NCBI GenBank assembly: GCA_963932245.1
Contig: OZ010742.1
Location: forward strand, 115,553,563 to 115,617,562
Reading direction: 5' to 3'
Length of the DNA: 64,000 nucleotides
From: Tachinus rufipes
Lineage: Eukaryota; Arthropoda; Insecta; Coleoptera; Staphylinidae
Shown here: one piece after another, positions 35,440 to 46,897 of the stretch
Layout: each line of letters starts with the position of its first letter
How positions within the stretch are numbered: position 1 is the first letter of the stretch
Position numbers and translations under genes: made by a program
The notes under the pieces: generated by a model
Databases searched by the model: none
What the model was told of the DNA's origin: nothing
What the model saw: only the letters and a program-made list of their open reading frames with translations

Positions 35440-37570
35440 ATCAAATCTGTAGTTATCAAGTTTTTCACTGATCAGCATTGCATGACACTTTTAACATTAA
35501 GAATCATATCATTATTAATGCACTAACTGTTAATTGTATTGAGATCTGATTGCAGAATTTTGGAATCATTGAACGACAAAATTTGTCTAAATAATTTAAC
35601 GTCGTCTGCAAATAATAGTATTGGGGACCTCAAACCAATATAAATATTGTTTATAATTATGTTAAAAAGAAGTGATCCTAAATGAGATTCCTGAGGAACA
35701 CCAGATGATACGTAATATATTTCTGAAAAAAAACTGTTTATGCAAACTTGTTGCGTGCGATTTGTTAATTAAGATGATATCCATTTTAAAAGTAACCCGC
35801 AAACACCATAACATTCTAGTTCAGCTATCAATAGTTTAACATTAACTTTATCAAAAGCCTTACTAAAGTCCATATACACCGAGTGAACCTCAGAGCCCGC
35901 ATCAAAAATTTCATAATATAATTTGTGTATAAGAAACGATTCGTATCAGTAGATCGTCCAATCATAAATCCATGCTGTTGGAGTATAATAATATGTTTAA
36001 ATGAGTTTCTTATAATACTTGCAAAAAATGATTCAAAAACTTTAGGAATCGAAGATAGAATACAAATTGGTCTATAGTTTTTAACGTCGTTTTTGTTCAT
36101 AAGACGATTTCCACAATGATGGAAATTTACCTTGAGCTAATGTTAAAGAAAATAAAATATGCAATGGAATATATAAAATAGACAAACACAAATTAAGTAC
36201 TAGAGGTGGTATTCCGTCCGGCCCTGCTCCACTTTTTACGTCTATGTTTACCAGTGCTGTCTGGACCTCAGTAAAAGTAATATTTAATTGAGATAGACAA
36301 AAATTTAAATCAATTTTTAGATTACAAAGAAAATTCCGTTGGCTATTGTAAACTGAAGAAAAGTATGACGCAAATGCATTAGCAATTACGCTACCGCCAT
36401 TAAGTTGAACATTATCAAAAAACATAGACAATGGTAGTTTATTTGATCCAGATTTTGATTTTACAAATTTCCAAAAAGTACTAGGGTTTTTAAGTACCAA
36501 TTGTTCAGTTTGTGTTAAATAAATGTCATAACAAAACTTGGTAAAAGTCCGACAACGTTTTCTAAGGTCTGCAAATATTAAGTAATCAAAGTGTTGGTTT
36601 GATAATTTATATTTTTTATGAGAATGCCGCTTATGGTAACCAGTGTTTGAAGCTCTGTATTAAACCAGACAGGAAACTAAGGTTTGTGTATTATTTTTGT
36701 TGGTACAAATTCTTGAAAACAGTCATACAATATATTATAAATTATTGAATCTCAAGTATCAATATCAGTAGTATCAGAACACAACTCTAACCAATTTATT
36801 GACATTGAGTAATCATTTATTAAGACAAAAAGCGCATGCTACAAATCAAATACCACAGATAAGTCGGATTTAAAGTGCTTATCATCTGTGCATAAACATT
36901 TAGCTTCTAAAGATGGGTGATACGCATCAAGTCCAGTACAACACCATAATAATTAACAATACTATTAAACTGTGACAAACCATAAGATGCATAACAGTCA
37001 CAACTTTCAATTGCATTTTTATATTAGAACTATTTTTAACGTTAACTGGATAGACGTAATCATCCATATCAATCCAAGAAAAATCCGGCATGTTGAAGTC
37101 ACCCATCACTAGAATTTTGGACTCACTATGTTGAGCACAAATTGCAGACATTGATTCTACATGAGATTCATATATCTCTATTAAAGATTTTGACGGTATG
37201 TAAACACATCCCAAAATATAAAATTCAATATTAATAAATAGTTTTATCCACGTATCCTCTGTACTGTTGTTAGTAGGAATGGCATATGATTTTAACGGAT
37301 TAATGACAGCTATGAGGGCACCGCCGCCCTAAAATTTTAAGCTATTTGTTGCAACACAATCCGTGCGATATACTGTATTTCTATCATCAAATAATTCAGC
37401 GTCTACAATACCAGGCTCAAGCCATGTCTCGGTAAGAAATATAATAGGATATTCTTCGGAGATCACGGAACAATCTTTTACTTTTGTTAGTAGGCCCCGA
37501 ACGTTTTGATAGTAAACAACAAAACTGTTTACTTCTTTTGAATTGGTACGTTTGGTTTGGAAAAAAATTC
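35440..37570 (-). mobile_element. Jockey-like non-LTR retrotransposon ORF2, 3'-truncated
   Basis: Minus strand. The endonuclease starts near 37540 (VVYYQNVRGLLTKVK) with IIFLTETWLEPG, GCVYIPSK and VMGDFNMPDFSW (to about 37070). The RT has NPSTFWKFVKSKSGS (36490-36440), SGAGPDGIPPLVL (near 36230), NDVKNYRPICILS (36090-36050), QQHGFMIGRSTDTN (35980), SVYMDFSKAFDKV-like (35880-35850), SSGVPQESHLGSLLFN (near 35700) and LLFADDVKLF (35620-35590). Both catalytic boxes are intact at the residue level, but the frame is broken several times. The reading stops just after SDLNTI near 35540, so the RT C-terminus is missing. The motifs fit the Jockey group; CR1 relatives share several of them. Confidence 0.85.
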
Positions 37571-37980
37571 AGTTACAGTTAGTTTAGGCCCACGACACAA
37601 ATTTTTTTTTAACAGCAAACTCAACAGTCCATAGCGTAGGGTCTAAAAGACTTTTGACCAATGATTTTTTAAATCTTTGATATTAAGAACATTTTGAACA
37701 TAGTCCATAACTGATTCAGCTGACGAATCTGGACTTCATCTTCCAATGTAAATCCACTGACGCCTCTCGGCAGATATAAATTTGTTTGTATCTGCTCCTG
37801 CATCAACATTGCGATTTCCTATGATAAATTTGTTCTGTTGTTAAGCAACTTTTTTATAAATAATTTCTTTAACAGGACCGGAAATAATTTTATTAGTAAC
37901 TCTAGAGCTGAAATTTGATGACAATTTATTGTTCATTTTATCAGGTTTGTTACTACAGCTTCTTTGTATGTTAAAATGTC
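37571..37980 (-). pseudogene. Possible ORF1 tail of the Jockey-like element
   Basis: Directly 5' (minus sense) of the endonuclease start, partly open frames read YLPRGVSGFTLEDEVQIR and a tract like MDYVQNVLNIKDLKNH, which resemble the end of an ORF1 nucleic-acid-binding protein in Jockey/CR1-type elements. No zinc knuckle is readable. Assignment rests mainly on position. Confidence 0.4.
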
Positions 37981-38164
37981 TGTATTAAAATAACAAATAA
38001 AAATTGCAAGCAATGTTTAATAAAATTCAATGCATTTTATATTATATTATATAAATTTGTTCACAATTCTCTAATATTTCAATAAAAATAGAGAGAAAAG
38101 CAATTAACTGCATGAAATTTGCAGAAAAACACTATTTACTTCATAAAATGTAATGCTAAGGTTA

Positions 38165-38700
38165 TACAGTTTGTGACCTGTAGATGTATTCGATAAGTGA
38201 AGCAAGTGTTTCTTCTGCTTTTGGTTATCAAAGCTAGGTCGTCGGCAAATAATAAATGATTGAGTGAGTTTCCATTGATGCTAACACATCTTGTTTTAAA
38301 AATAGGTTAGTTTTTGGTCCGTCTTCTAAAACTAGGATAACTTAAGATATTCTGAACGCACTCATCTGTTGATTTCAATTTTGTCGGATTGTTTCTGTAA
38401 TTGGAATTGTATAGTGACGTTTTGTTAAATGTTGTAAATTAAGTTTGCCTATCATATGTGCAATTCTAGCGTCTAGTCCATATTTCTACCGTATTAAATT
38501 CTTTCTAATAGCCATAAAGGTGTGTTGTATTCTACAGCATTTTCTATTAGTACTTTCATCGTTTGCAGGTGTTTTGTAGTACTAAATTTTTTTCTTAACC
38601 CACTTTGTTTTTTTTTTGCTAATAATAGTCTAGCTTTAGTGAAATTGTTGGTTATTACTTTTAAGATTAATTTGTATGTTTAATGTCCCATAACCGTCAA
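38165..38700 (-). mobile_element. RTE-clade reverse transcriptase fragment
   Basis: Minus strand. KQSGFRKKFSTTKHLQTMK and VLIENAVEYNTPLW near 38620-38530 correspond to the RTE block QAGFRKGFSTIDH. SINGNSLNHLLFADDLALIT at 38270-38230 is the catalytic box with its two Asp. Only the palm survives, and the segment between the two blocks is frameshifted. No tail is recognised. Confidence 0.75.
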
Positions 38701-39339
38701 TGGTGTTAACATTTAAGTGCATTGTCAAACACAATTTAAAGTTAAAAAAATTTAGAATAGTAAATGCTCATTCTATACACAAATTTTTTATTCAATGAAT
38801 TTCCAAAATTTACTTGTAGCAAAAAAACAAACGAAGACGTACAGTTGTTATTATTGCGTAAGCTATCAATGTACTTTTTCTCTTCTAATTCTGTAATGCA
38901 CTATATTTTTTATTTGTGCCATTTCTAATCTTATAAAGGAACAATGATAATAGATGTTTAGCATCACTTAACAATTACAAACTCAGATTAAGAGGATAAT
39001 CAATTAACGCGGCAAGTAAAGTAAAAAGAAAAAGTTTTAAAAAAATAATATTGCAAAACAAAAGTAGAGCTGAATTAACTGATGTTGAATTTAGAATTTG
39101 CACTTAAAAAGGCCAAGTCTTGCTTTAAGTCTAGAATCAATTACTGCATTAATCAACCAATACAATGGCACAGATCAACATTAAAGGCAATTATCAACTT
39201 CTATCTTACATATTTCGGGTCGTTTAGAACATTTTGTAAATTTTTCCAAGAACAGAAGATTAAGCTTCTTTCTTCTCAAGTATGACTTTGATGAACAATT
39301 AAAATTATTAGTGCAAAATCCTTGCAACACAACCGGTTC
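38701..39339. other. AT-rich spacer before the gypsy-like element
   Basis: I looked here for a 5' LTR or primer-binding site of the downstream Ty3/gypsy-like element and could not identify one. An open frame at 39082-39285 has no recognised domain. Confidence 0.4.
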
Positions 39340-39354
39340 TAATAAACTGTTCTT

Positions 39355-39760
39355 CAAATAAACCAGTCCCCGTTTACCAATAGAATATAAAATTTGATGG
39401 TGCTTCTAAGATATCAGTGAATTCTATTTTAAATCAAGTTAATAAACTCCAAATTGCCAAGCTCTCATTAAAAAAGGGTCTCTTCAATAGTGCAGTAGAT
39501 CTATTTACTACACAAGCACTTATTTGGTACCAATCAATTAGAAATAGTGTGCATGATTTAGATTTGTTAGTAGTGGTTCTAAGCCGTGATTTTTAATCAG
39601 TTGATAACAAAAACAATTTATAAAAGAAAATAAAAAAAGGACACATGATAACAATAAGCAAGTTATAAATTTTATAGCGATGATGAAAAACTTTTTATCG
39701 TCTCACTGAACAAAAATTAATTTTATTTGAAAAACCCTTTTACTTTATTATAAAATTTAG
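39355..39760 (+). pseudogene. gag: gag remnant of the gypsy-like element
   Basis: Plus strand. IKFDGASKISVNSILNQV, then LSLKKGLFNSAVDLFTTQAL, IWYQSIRNSVHDLD and LVVVLSRDF form the typical Ty3/gypsy gag core, where A...WY is a hallmark. A FYRLTEQ tract follows near 39695 after a frame change. The capsid-type protein would package the element RNA. Stops after SRDF and frame changes show decay. Confidence 0.8.
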
Positions 39761-39929
39761 CTTGCTTTTCAAATAATAATCTTTGTTGTTTAGTTAACTA
39801 TCAAAAATGTTCAAGTAATAAGATTTCAAATCATACATCTATTGCAGCGTTAGAGCCTAACTCGGTATTCATGTCTTCTTCAATGTTGTTGTTATGGAAA
39901 AAATTCTAATTACTATAGCACAATTAAAT

Positions 39930-40060
39930 GCTAAAATTGTAAAGAAATACTCCATAAACGCTCCAAATGCAAAAAAAAATGTTTCAAATGCAGTAAAGAA
40001 AGCTGGTAATTGCAAATGTTCAAAAACTAACTTGCAGAAATTACTAGCCGACAATCCTTT
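39930..40060 (+). pseudogene. gag zinc-knuckle region
   Basis: In one plus frame the stretch reads C*NCKEILHKRSKC followed by CFKCSKES, corresponding to two adjacent zinc knuckles of the insect gypsy type (CWNC...GH....C, then CF.CG). The first Trp is now a stop and the His/Gly spacing is partly lost. The annotated open frame at 39894-40082 runs in another frame. Confidence 0.6.
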
Positions 40061-40116
40061 AACACCCACTTCAAAATTTTAACAAAATCACTAAAAAAAT
40101 TGGTTATTAAAAATCT

Positions 40117-40386
40117 ATGATTTTATTAATCTTAGATAAAGTAAATATTGCACCTTCTTTTGTTGGTAAAGAACACGATTGTAGGCCATACATAAAGGTC
40201 TCCATTTTTAATAATATTGTTGTTGCATTGTTAGATTTGGGTGCAAGTAGAAGTGTACTGAGTAGACCAACAGTTGCTTTTATTCGTTGTATCAATTTGA
40301 ATATAATTGCATTCAGGCCAATTAAACTGGTAACGCAGACTGTTTTTGGGTCAGTTAAAAATTCAATGATTGTTGGCAAATGTTGA
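40117..40386 (+). pseudogene. Retropepsin (aspartic protease) remnant
   Basis: The plus frame reads YIKVSIFNNIVVALLDLGAS followed by RSVLS. This is the retroviral-type protease active site, usually LLDTGAS or LIDSGA. The catalytic Asp is present but the following Thr/Ser is Leu. FRPIKLVTQTVFGSVKNSMI continues the domain. It would cleave the gag-pol polyprotein. Dimeric enzymes of this type tolerate DSG or DTG, so DLG suggests loss of function. Confidence 0.78.
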
Positions 40387-40550
40387 AAATTGTTCCCAAA
40401 AAATTGTGCCTACTCTTTGTCATAATATAACTTTAAAAAGTGATTTTTGTTACATGTTTAGTATTTGTATTAATTATAAAACTCAAAACTACACCAATGA
40501 TTGTCAAACTCTAAATTTATATAAGGCTATCATGTTATGTCACCTTATTA

Positions 40551-40937
40551 TTGAACAAAGATCTTGGCAAAATGTTAGGTTTGGGTGTAGTTTGTCCTTC
40601 CAATAGTCCTTACGCAAGCCCAGTATTGTTTGTTAGAAAAAGCAACGGTTCTGCTCTATTTGGTCTGTGTAATGCGGTTCTAACGCAACAGAAATTATTG
40701 AGTAGTGTTTTAGGCCCTCAATTAGATCCAATTGTATTTGTGTACCTTAATGACGTTATGATGTGTACCCTTTCTTTTGAAAAACATGTAACAACTTTAA
40801 GAAATATAATTAAACGTTTGAATGATGCAAAGTTGACAATAGACATTAAAAAATGCAAATTTTGTTTGTCCTTACTAAAATATATAGACTACGTAGTGAA
40901 CCGGCGAGTACTTCACGACAGACATCAACAAAGTTAA
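40551..40937 (+). pseudogene. Ty3/gypsy reverse transcriptase, internally deleted, YLND
   Basis: The plus frame reads MLGLGVVCPSNSPYASPVLF and VRKSNGSALFGLCNAV. Here the finger block joins FGLCNA directly, so the segment with the first catalytic Asp (usually DYR.LN...PLP.I) is deleted in frame. Then VFVYLNDVMM stands where YLDD is expected, a D-to-N change. It continues with FEKHVTTLRNIIKRL, LTIDIKKCKFC and LKYIDYVV, the usual thumb region. With one catalytic residue deleted and another substituted this RT is dead despite 128 open codons. Confidence 0.88.
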
Positions 40938-41359
40938 ACAAATTGAGATGAATTTTTGGTGCAGTTGTTTTATTAACGGCTTTTTGACTGTTATTGCCAC
41001 ATTAAATTTTTATATTTCTTAGGTAGAAAAAAAATACCAATCAATAAGTTGGAAAGTCAAATCCAAAATAAAAAAAAAATTAAAAAGCTCTAATACCAGC
41101 TCTTGTTCTAGTTAGCCCAAAACAAACTTTGTAATAGGGATGCTGGACTTGGGGCCGATCTTACTTAAGAACGAGTAAATCTTTGACAAATGCGACAAAA
41201 TATAAAAAAAAAAAATGTTTTTGTGTAATATTTGGTGTAGAAAAATGTAGGCCGTATAACTTTACAAACTTGAAGATTTTGCTGTCTCTCAGCAATCAAA
41301 ATTGGCCCTAAAATTACAAAAAGTCCACATGCAAATAATACACAAAAAAAAACTGTAAA

Positions 41360-42230
41360 CGTTGTTTTCGATGCTTTATCACAAACTAGTAGATTTGTGT
41401 ATCCTAGAAATAAACCAAAATAATTGTACCAAAGACGAGTGGTATTCTAAAATAGTTTATTCTGTCTTAGAACACCGGAAAAATCTCCTGATTTTAGTAT
41501 TAAGAATTTTGTATCTATTATTAAAAAACGGATTTTAAAAACAATAGTATCCGATTTAAAAATTGTTGTTCCAATGGCCTAATTAACTGTCATGACTCGC
41601 GAATATCGTCACTTCTGAGAATTTTTAAAACCATATCCAGAAAAGTTTGTTTTAATGCCAAATACCACGCTCAAGTAATCTTGTAAAATCATTCAATAGA
41701 ATAGTTAAAGCTGCCAATCGTTCGAATATTGACAATGATCATCAGAACTAACACAAAAAAATCACAAAATAAGGTTTGCCATTTGTAAATTGGTTTATGA
41801 ATCCACACGATATACACCCATTCTCATATACTTTGGCAGTTTAAAAGTTGATTTGAATACGGAGCTCTATCTTACCAACAATGATTAACAAAAGTATGTT
41901 AAAGAAATGGACACAACTTTACCTCGACGTACGTAACAACTGCGTATTCAAAGATTGCAAAAACTTATAATCTTGGAAAGCATACTGCTGATCGTAATCA
42001 TGTAGAAGATAAACTATAAAAACAAAACTTTGTTTATTTATGCGCAAAACTAGCGCTGAAGTTTATATTGTGCATAGTGCATAAAATCATATTCCCATTG
42101 GAATATGAATTACAAGACTTGAGAAAGAACGTAACATTGGCAAGTGGCACGTTAAGGATTTGAAATTTTTTAGTAGTACTGATTCTTACTTAATTTACTC
42201 AAGAAGTTAACAAACTAATTTATCCAATTT
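41360..42230 (+). pseudogene. RNase H end and integrase C-terminal remnant
   Basis: Near 41363, VVFDALSQTSRF matches the VADALSR tract ending gypsy RNase H domains. Near 41780-41860, IRFAICKLVYESTRYTPILI followed by YFGSLKVDL matches the integrase tract FA.N...H.STG.TP....FGR. The DDE catalytic core between them cannot be followed and the HHCC finger is not readable. Confidence 0.65.
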
Positions 42231-42599
42231 TAATAAAAATGCGTTTTTAATTATAATTGTACATGAATAAAATAAATGTATGGAATGCGTAGTATGGTTG
42301 TAAGTGCAGACAGTTTACACTAATTTGACGTTACCCAATTTTGACAAAAAATTAATTTATTTTGTTTACTTTAGTGTTGTATTAATCTTTTAGATTACTA
42401 TTTAGTCATTGTTTAAAATCATTTAGATGCGGTAGAAAAACTGTATTTTATTTTGAATTGTTTCATTTTAAAAATTTTTTGTTTGTTTAATTAAAACCTA
42501 ATTATGATTATTGTAGCTTGTTTTGACAAATACAATGTTAAGGATACGTATAACGTTTTTGAAGTTGTAAAAGTTGGTTGTTGCTTCAATCTTTTGCGT
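42231..42599. other. AT-rich spacer
   Basis: Between the gypsy-like element and the 3' end of retrotransposon H. No 3' LTR could be matched to sequence upstream of gag. Confidence 0.4.
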
Positions 42600-43011
42600 A
42601 AAACTCTTCTTCTTCTTCTTATTTTACATAGTCAATTTGCCTGTTCTCTTTCAATACGTTTCTCTGAGGTTGTCCATTGTTTCTTTTGTCGCCCTGGGGA
42701 TCTCCTTCCTACTTGTCCCTTCCAATCTTCACTATTTTTTTTCTATCAATCCTATCAATATGTGCATTCCATTCCGCTCTTCTGCTTTTTGTTTATTCAT
42801 TGATGTCGTTCACTCCGCATGATCTTCTTGTTTTGTCATTGCTGGTTTTGTCCAATCTTGTCTTTTTCTTAGTGGACCAAAACGCTTTCATTTCGGTTGT
42901 TGTAGTAAGTCTGTTTGTGTAAGTTGTTTCTGGTCTTGCTTCAGTTATGTATGTAAGGGTAGGTTTTATAACGGCTTTGTATATCCTACTCTTTGTCTCC
43001 ATGCAAAGGTA
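42600..43011 (-). mobile_element. Retrotransposon H (RTE-type), 3' part
   Basis: Minus strand. KYLCMETKSRIYKAVIKPT, LTYITEARPETTYTNRL and TTTEMKAF form the conserved C-terminal tract of a common insect RTE-type RT (family pattern R.YK..VRP..TY..ETR....). Then come RRSCGVNDINE and GRRSPGRQKKQWTT, and a GAA-repeat tail near 42630-42605. It begins abruptly at 43011 with IWANKYL. The matching upstream part, ending in TGCLRN, is at 48067 on the other side of a CR1-like insertion. Confidence 0.82.
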
Positions 43012-43412
43012 CTTATTAGCCCATATAATAATAATAATAAATAATAATAATAAATTGCCAAAGTAAAATAAAACAAATTGTAAAATTAAAATTAAATAAA
43101 CACAGAATGACAAAAGGCAAAGTTCAGATTCCTGTACTACACAGTAGTCTGCTCTTCCACTTAACCCTATAAGTATAGACAATACCTAATGTATACATCT
43201 ATGTAAGAACAAATAACATAATATTAATTCCTATAATACCAACAAAAAATTAATATTTTAATTAAAAAAAAAAGAAAAAAAATATTAATTAGATACTTAA
43301 GCAGAAACAAAAAACACTAATTAGAAATGTTTGTATGTGGTCCTATCCTAAAACCAACTATCGTGAACACTCCACAATGCTAAATATATTATTGTTTGTC
43401 TAACAATAGATT

Positions 43413-43676
43413 TCAAACACACAATCTAAACTTTGTAACTGACAAATTTTTGAAAGATGCAGGTAACTCATTATATAATTTGTAAACGTTGTACAAAAAG
43501 GATCTTTCAAAGTAAGGAGTTTTATGATATGGTGGTGATATTGCACCTTTAAATCTGGTATTAAAATTGTGAACGTCAGTTCTAAATTTTATCTTATTGT
43601 AAAGGTACGGTGGTGTTTTGAACATTATAATTTTGTAAAAGCAAGTATATGCATGAAGAATGCGACAATTGTGCAT
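43413..43676 (-). pseudogene. CR1-like ORF2 C-terminal tail
   Basis: Continues the same minus frame after one stop. KTPPYLYNKIKFRTDVHNFN, TRFKGAISPPYHKT, RSFLYNVYKLYNELPASFK and LSVTKFRLC are the conserved C-terminal blocks of CR1/L2/Daphne-like ORF2 (P.YL...., HN..TR, F..S....YN.LP). The natural stop is near 43413. Confidence 0.85.
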
Positions 43677-43682
43677 ATTTAG

Positions 43683-44684
43683 CTAACCTACTTGTTTTAA
43701 TTTATGCGTTATTGGATTACGTCTGCGGATACCAAAGATAAACCTTAGACAAGCATTTTGAACAATCTGTATGCGTTTCTTAGTATTGTAATCTAAACAA
43801 GGCCCATACACAGCATCACAGTAATTTAGCTGACTCAGCACCATTGAATTTGTAAGCGTTAACTTGGTATTTACATCTAACAAATGACGGTGAGGGTATA
43901 TGGACTTTAGTTTATAAAAAGAGTTTCTAATGCAGTTACTGATGTGTTTATTAAAACAAAAAGAGCTGTCCATGATAAGGCCTAGATTATTTGCTTCTTC
44001 AGAGATAGATATTGATTGACCTTTTACATTTATTTGCATTATTGATTTAGCCAAAATTCTATCTTTTTTTCTGCCAAATATTAAACATGCTGTTTTACTA
44101 GCATTAATAAGAAGAGAATGTTTTTCGGATGCTAGTATAATGCTATTTATGTCTGCATTTAATTCTCTAAATGCAAGCTCAATATTTTTAATGTGAAAAT
44201 ATTTATAAATTTGGGTATCATCTGCGTATAGTTTAATTTTGCTTGACTTCACCAATAATTCTAAAAAACTTGAATATATTATAAATAATAATGGCCCCAG
44301 TATGGATCCTTGAGGCGCACCACTAATTAGTTTACAACAATCAGATATATTTTCATGTATTTTTACCACTTGTGTTCTATTTAGAAGAAATGTTTTAATT
44401 AGCTGTATTGCATTATTGTCAAAACCAATGAATTTTAGTTTTGAAAACAGTAATTTATGATTTATAGTATCAAAAGCTTTGGTAAAGTCAAACAAAATTA
44501 AAGCAGTAACTTGTCCGGAATCAGTAGCAGATATTATGTCATCAGTAACTTCCAATAATGTTGTAGTGCAACTATGTAAAGGTCTAAAACCACCCTGCAA
44601 TGTAGGTAAAATGTTATGTTTATTTAGATATGTTTGCATTTGTATGTCAAGAATTTTTTCAAAAATTTTACTTATTGTAGGCAA
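43683..44684 (-). pseudogene. CR1-like reverse transcriptase core, largely open
   Basis: A 333-codon minus-strand frame. In order: SKIFEKILDIQMQTYL, LQGGFRPLHSCTTTLL, the first catalytic block LILFDFTKAFDTINH, ISGAPQGSILGPLLFIIYS, the second catalytic block KIKLYADDTQIYKYF, INASKTACLIFGRKKD, EANNLGLIMDSSF, LNYCDAVYGPCLD and QNACLRFIFGIRRRNPIT. Both catalytic Asp sites are intact. It ends at a stop where Trp is expected. The upstream start is set by a stop, not a real initiation codon. This is the best preserved RT core in the window. Confidence 0.92.
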
Positions 44685-44759
44685 TATGCTAATCGGTCTA
44701 AGGTTTTTGTATTCCGTAGATGAAGAGATCTTTGGTATCGGTATAATTTGAGATAGTTT

Positions 44760-45409
44760 CTAATCATCTGGGAAATAAGAGCATTCGATGCAACAATTGA
44801 TAATGTAAATTATGTAAGGAAGAACATAGGGGCTACAGAGCTTAATCAAGTCTATATTAATTTTATCGTGACCAGCACATTTGGATTTAAATTTATTTAT
44901 AATACCAGCAATTTCTTCAACAGTAGAGTATGAAAAGTTAAACAAAGAAACAAAATTATTATGTCTGTTAGTATTGTAATAATTTAATAGATACTGGTCA
45001 GGTTCTGTACAAGTGTTAGTTGACTCAATAAAGTAACTATTTATTTCATTTGGAAAATTTAATTCAGCTGGAGGAATATTTGTTTGTGTTTTTTGGATGT
45101 CTAACTGTTTAAAAAAAATCCATATAGATTTATGATTTTTGCTGTTAGCTATATGCTGCCAATACGCTTTTTTTTTCATTATTAATTGCTGTGATTGCTG
45201 CGTTTCGCAGACGTTTGTAATAGTCTCAAGATGATGGAGTTTTATATTTTTTAAAGTTATTGAAGCTTTTATTTTTTAATTTAATCATATTTTGAATAGT
45301 GTCTGTAAGCCAAGGACAAGGTTTCTTTGTTATTTTTGCAGTTTTTAGAGGGGCGTGTAAATTGAATAATAAGTTAATACATTCATTGAAGAAAGTAATT
45401 TTATTGTTT
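44760..45409 (-). pseudogene. CR1-like ORF2, linker and N-terminal RT
   Basis: Minus strand. FNLHAPLKTAKITKKPCPWL then TDTIQNMIKLKN (45370-45280), a stop at 45226 where Trp is expected (SS*DYYKRLRN), then KAYWQHIANSKNHKSIWIFF, FNFSYSTVEEIAGIINKFKS and GHDKINIDLIKLC. The stop at 44760 also falls at an expected Trp (FPDD*KLSQIIPIPK). The part upstream of 45409 continues at 46907 once the RTE insertion is skipped, with the frame preserved. Confidence 0.82.
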
Positions 45410-45418
45410 ATGTTCTCT

Positions 45419-46880
45419 AACGCAATAACAGCAATAAAAGAAGGAAAAGCACCAGGTCCAGACAACACAGAAGCTGAATTCCTAAAGCTCCTTGACGAAG
45501 ACAACATAAAATGGCTAACTACCATACTAAACCGTATATACAACTCAGAAGAAATACCATCACAATGGCTTACAGCTGAATTTATAACGCTGCCAAAAAA
45601 GCCCAGCACAAAAACCTGCAAAGAATACAGAACAATAATGGACGACCTTCTAAAAGTATTTCTTAAAATCATCCATAAAAGAATATACAGGCTATGCGAA
45701 GAACCCTTATCACCAACTCAATTCGGGTTCAGAAATGCAATTGGCACGCGGGAGGCTCTGTTCAGCGTACAGGTGCTCTTTCAAAGATGCAGAGACATGG
45801 ACGTCAACATCTACGCTTGTTTCATAGACTACCAAAAAGCGTTTGATAGAATTCATCACCACAAAATGATAGACATTATAAGAAACGCAGGATTAGACGA
45901 CAAAGACCTAAGAATCATCACCAAGCTTTACTGGAATCAGACCGCCTCTGTGAGATTGAAAGGAGGAAATACAGACAAAATCAGGATTCTTTGAGGCGTA
46001 CTATTGTCCTAGCTTTTCAACCTATACGCAGAGCAAATATTCAACAAAGCCTTAGAAGACATCGAAGCGGGAATCTCAATAAACGGAGAAAAACTGAACA
46101 ACATTCGATACGCGGATGACACAGTAGTCTTTGCCGACACTCTAGAAGGTCTACAAGAACTCATATACAAAATAACAACAAGTAGCCATAAATACGGACT
46201 CGATATCAACGCGAGCAAAACCAAGTTCATGATCATAAGCAAAACCTACATACCGAATTGCCACATCCAAAGCAACCATCAGCCTATCGAGCGAGTGAGC
46301 AAATACACATACCTTGGCACCAACATCAACGACCAATGGGACCACTTGCAGGAAATAAAAGCACGCATTGAAAAGGCCAGAGCAGCGTTCAACGGAATGA
46401 GTGTCATATTTAAGAACCACCATCTTACACTAGACACAAAAGTAAGACTTTTGCGTTGCTATATATTCCCAGTCCTGCTTATGGCGTAGAGTCATGGACA
46501 CTCACCGAAGCAACAACCAAAAAGCTTGAAGCATTCGAGATGTGGCTCTATTGAAAAGTGTTGAGGGTATCGTGGACGGAGCACGTAACAAACGAAAACA
46601 TCCTACTAAGAATGTGTAAAGAGAGAGAGGTTGCAATCACCGTCAAGGCTCGTAAACTTGAATACCTTGGACACATCATGAGGAACGAGAGCAGATACCA
46701 ACTACTGCAAAACATCCTACAGGGAAAGGTGCTGGGAAAGAGAAGCGCGGGAAGACGGCAAATATCCTGGCTTAAGAACTTAAGAACTTGGTTCTCAATG
46801 ACCACCACGCAACTCATCAGAGCTGCAGCCAACAAGGTGATAATAGCAAACATGATTGCCAACGTCCGGAACGGATAGGA
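45419..46880 (+). pseudogene. RTE-like reverse transcriptase, few lesions
   Basis: Plus strand. Open to 45991 with KEGKAPGPDNTEAEFLKLL, LPKKPSTKTCKEYRTI, PTQFGFRNAIGTREALFSVQ and CFIDYQKAFDRIHH. A TGA at 45992 replaces an expected Arg (RGV block). It continues with LFNLYAEQIFNKALEDIE, INGEKLNNIRYADDTVVFAD (46090-46145, both Asp kept), YLGTNINDQWDHLQEIKARI, EKARAAFNGMSV and RLLRCYIFPVLL. A frameshift near 46478 precedes YGVESWTLTEATTKKLEAFE. Then a TGA near 46552 (expected Arg), VTNENILLRMCKEREVAI, KLEYLGHIMRNESRYQLL, GRRQISWLKNLRTWF and the end at ANVRNG. Two stops and one shift in about 490 codons. Confidence 0.93.
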
Positions 46881-46897
46881 ACCAGAAGAAGAAGAAG
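45419..46897 (+). mobile_element. RTE-like element, 5'-truncated, nested in the CR1-like element
   Basis: The plus-strand insertion is bounded by a 9-bp target duplication ATGTTCTCT (45410-45418 and 46898-46906). It begins inside the coding sequence (AITAIKEGKAPGPDN) and ends just after the ORF2 stop with a GAAGAAGAAGAAG tail, both expected for target-primed reverse transcription of a truncated copy. It is clearly richer in G and C than its CR1-like host. Family: the same RTE type as the fragments at 12790-16018 and 55240-55500. Removing it restores the host reading frame. Confidence 0.95.

Larger units (their letters stand above)
39340..42230 (+). mobile_element. Ty3/gypsy-like LTR retrotransposon remnant, gag-pol
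   Basis: Plus strand. Gag, zinc knuckles, protease, reverse transcriptase, an RNase H end and the integrase C-terminal part are readable in that order, which is the Ty3/gypsy layout. Each domain is truncated or mutated (see separate entries). No env-like ORF was seen. I could not find matching LTRs, a primer-binding site or a polypurine tract, so the outer limits are those of readable coding sequence. The element is inactive. Confidence 0.85.

Noticed and set aside
38701..42599. LTR pair and envelope gene for the gypsy-like element
   Set aside because: No matching direct repeats, primer-binding site, polypurine tract or env-like frame could be found by eye, so neither LTRs nor an errantivirus call can be supported.
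42504..42922. Overlapping plus-strand ORFs
   Set aside because: Antisense to the C-terminal tract of element H, whose minus-strand motifs are clear.
45226..45672. 148-codon minus-strand ORF
   Set aside because: It runs across the RTE/CR1 junction. Half is antisense RTE and half is CR1-like linker, so it is a chimera and not a gene.
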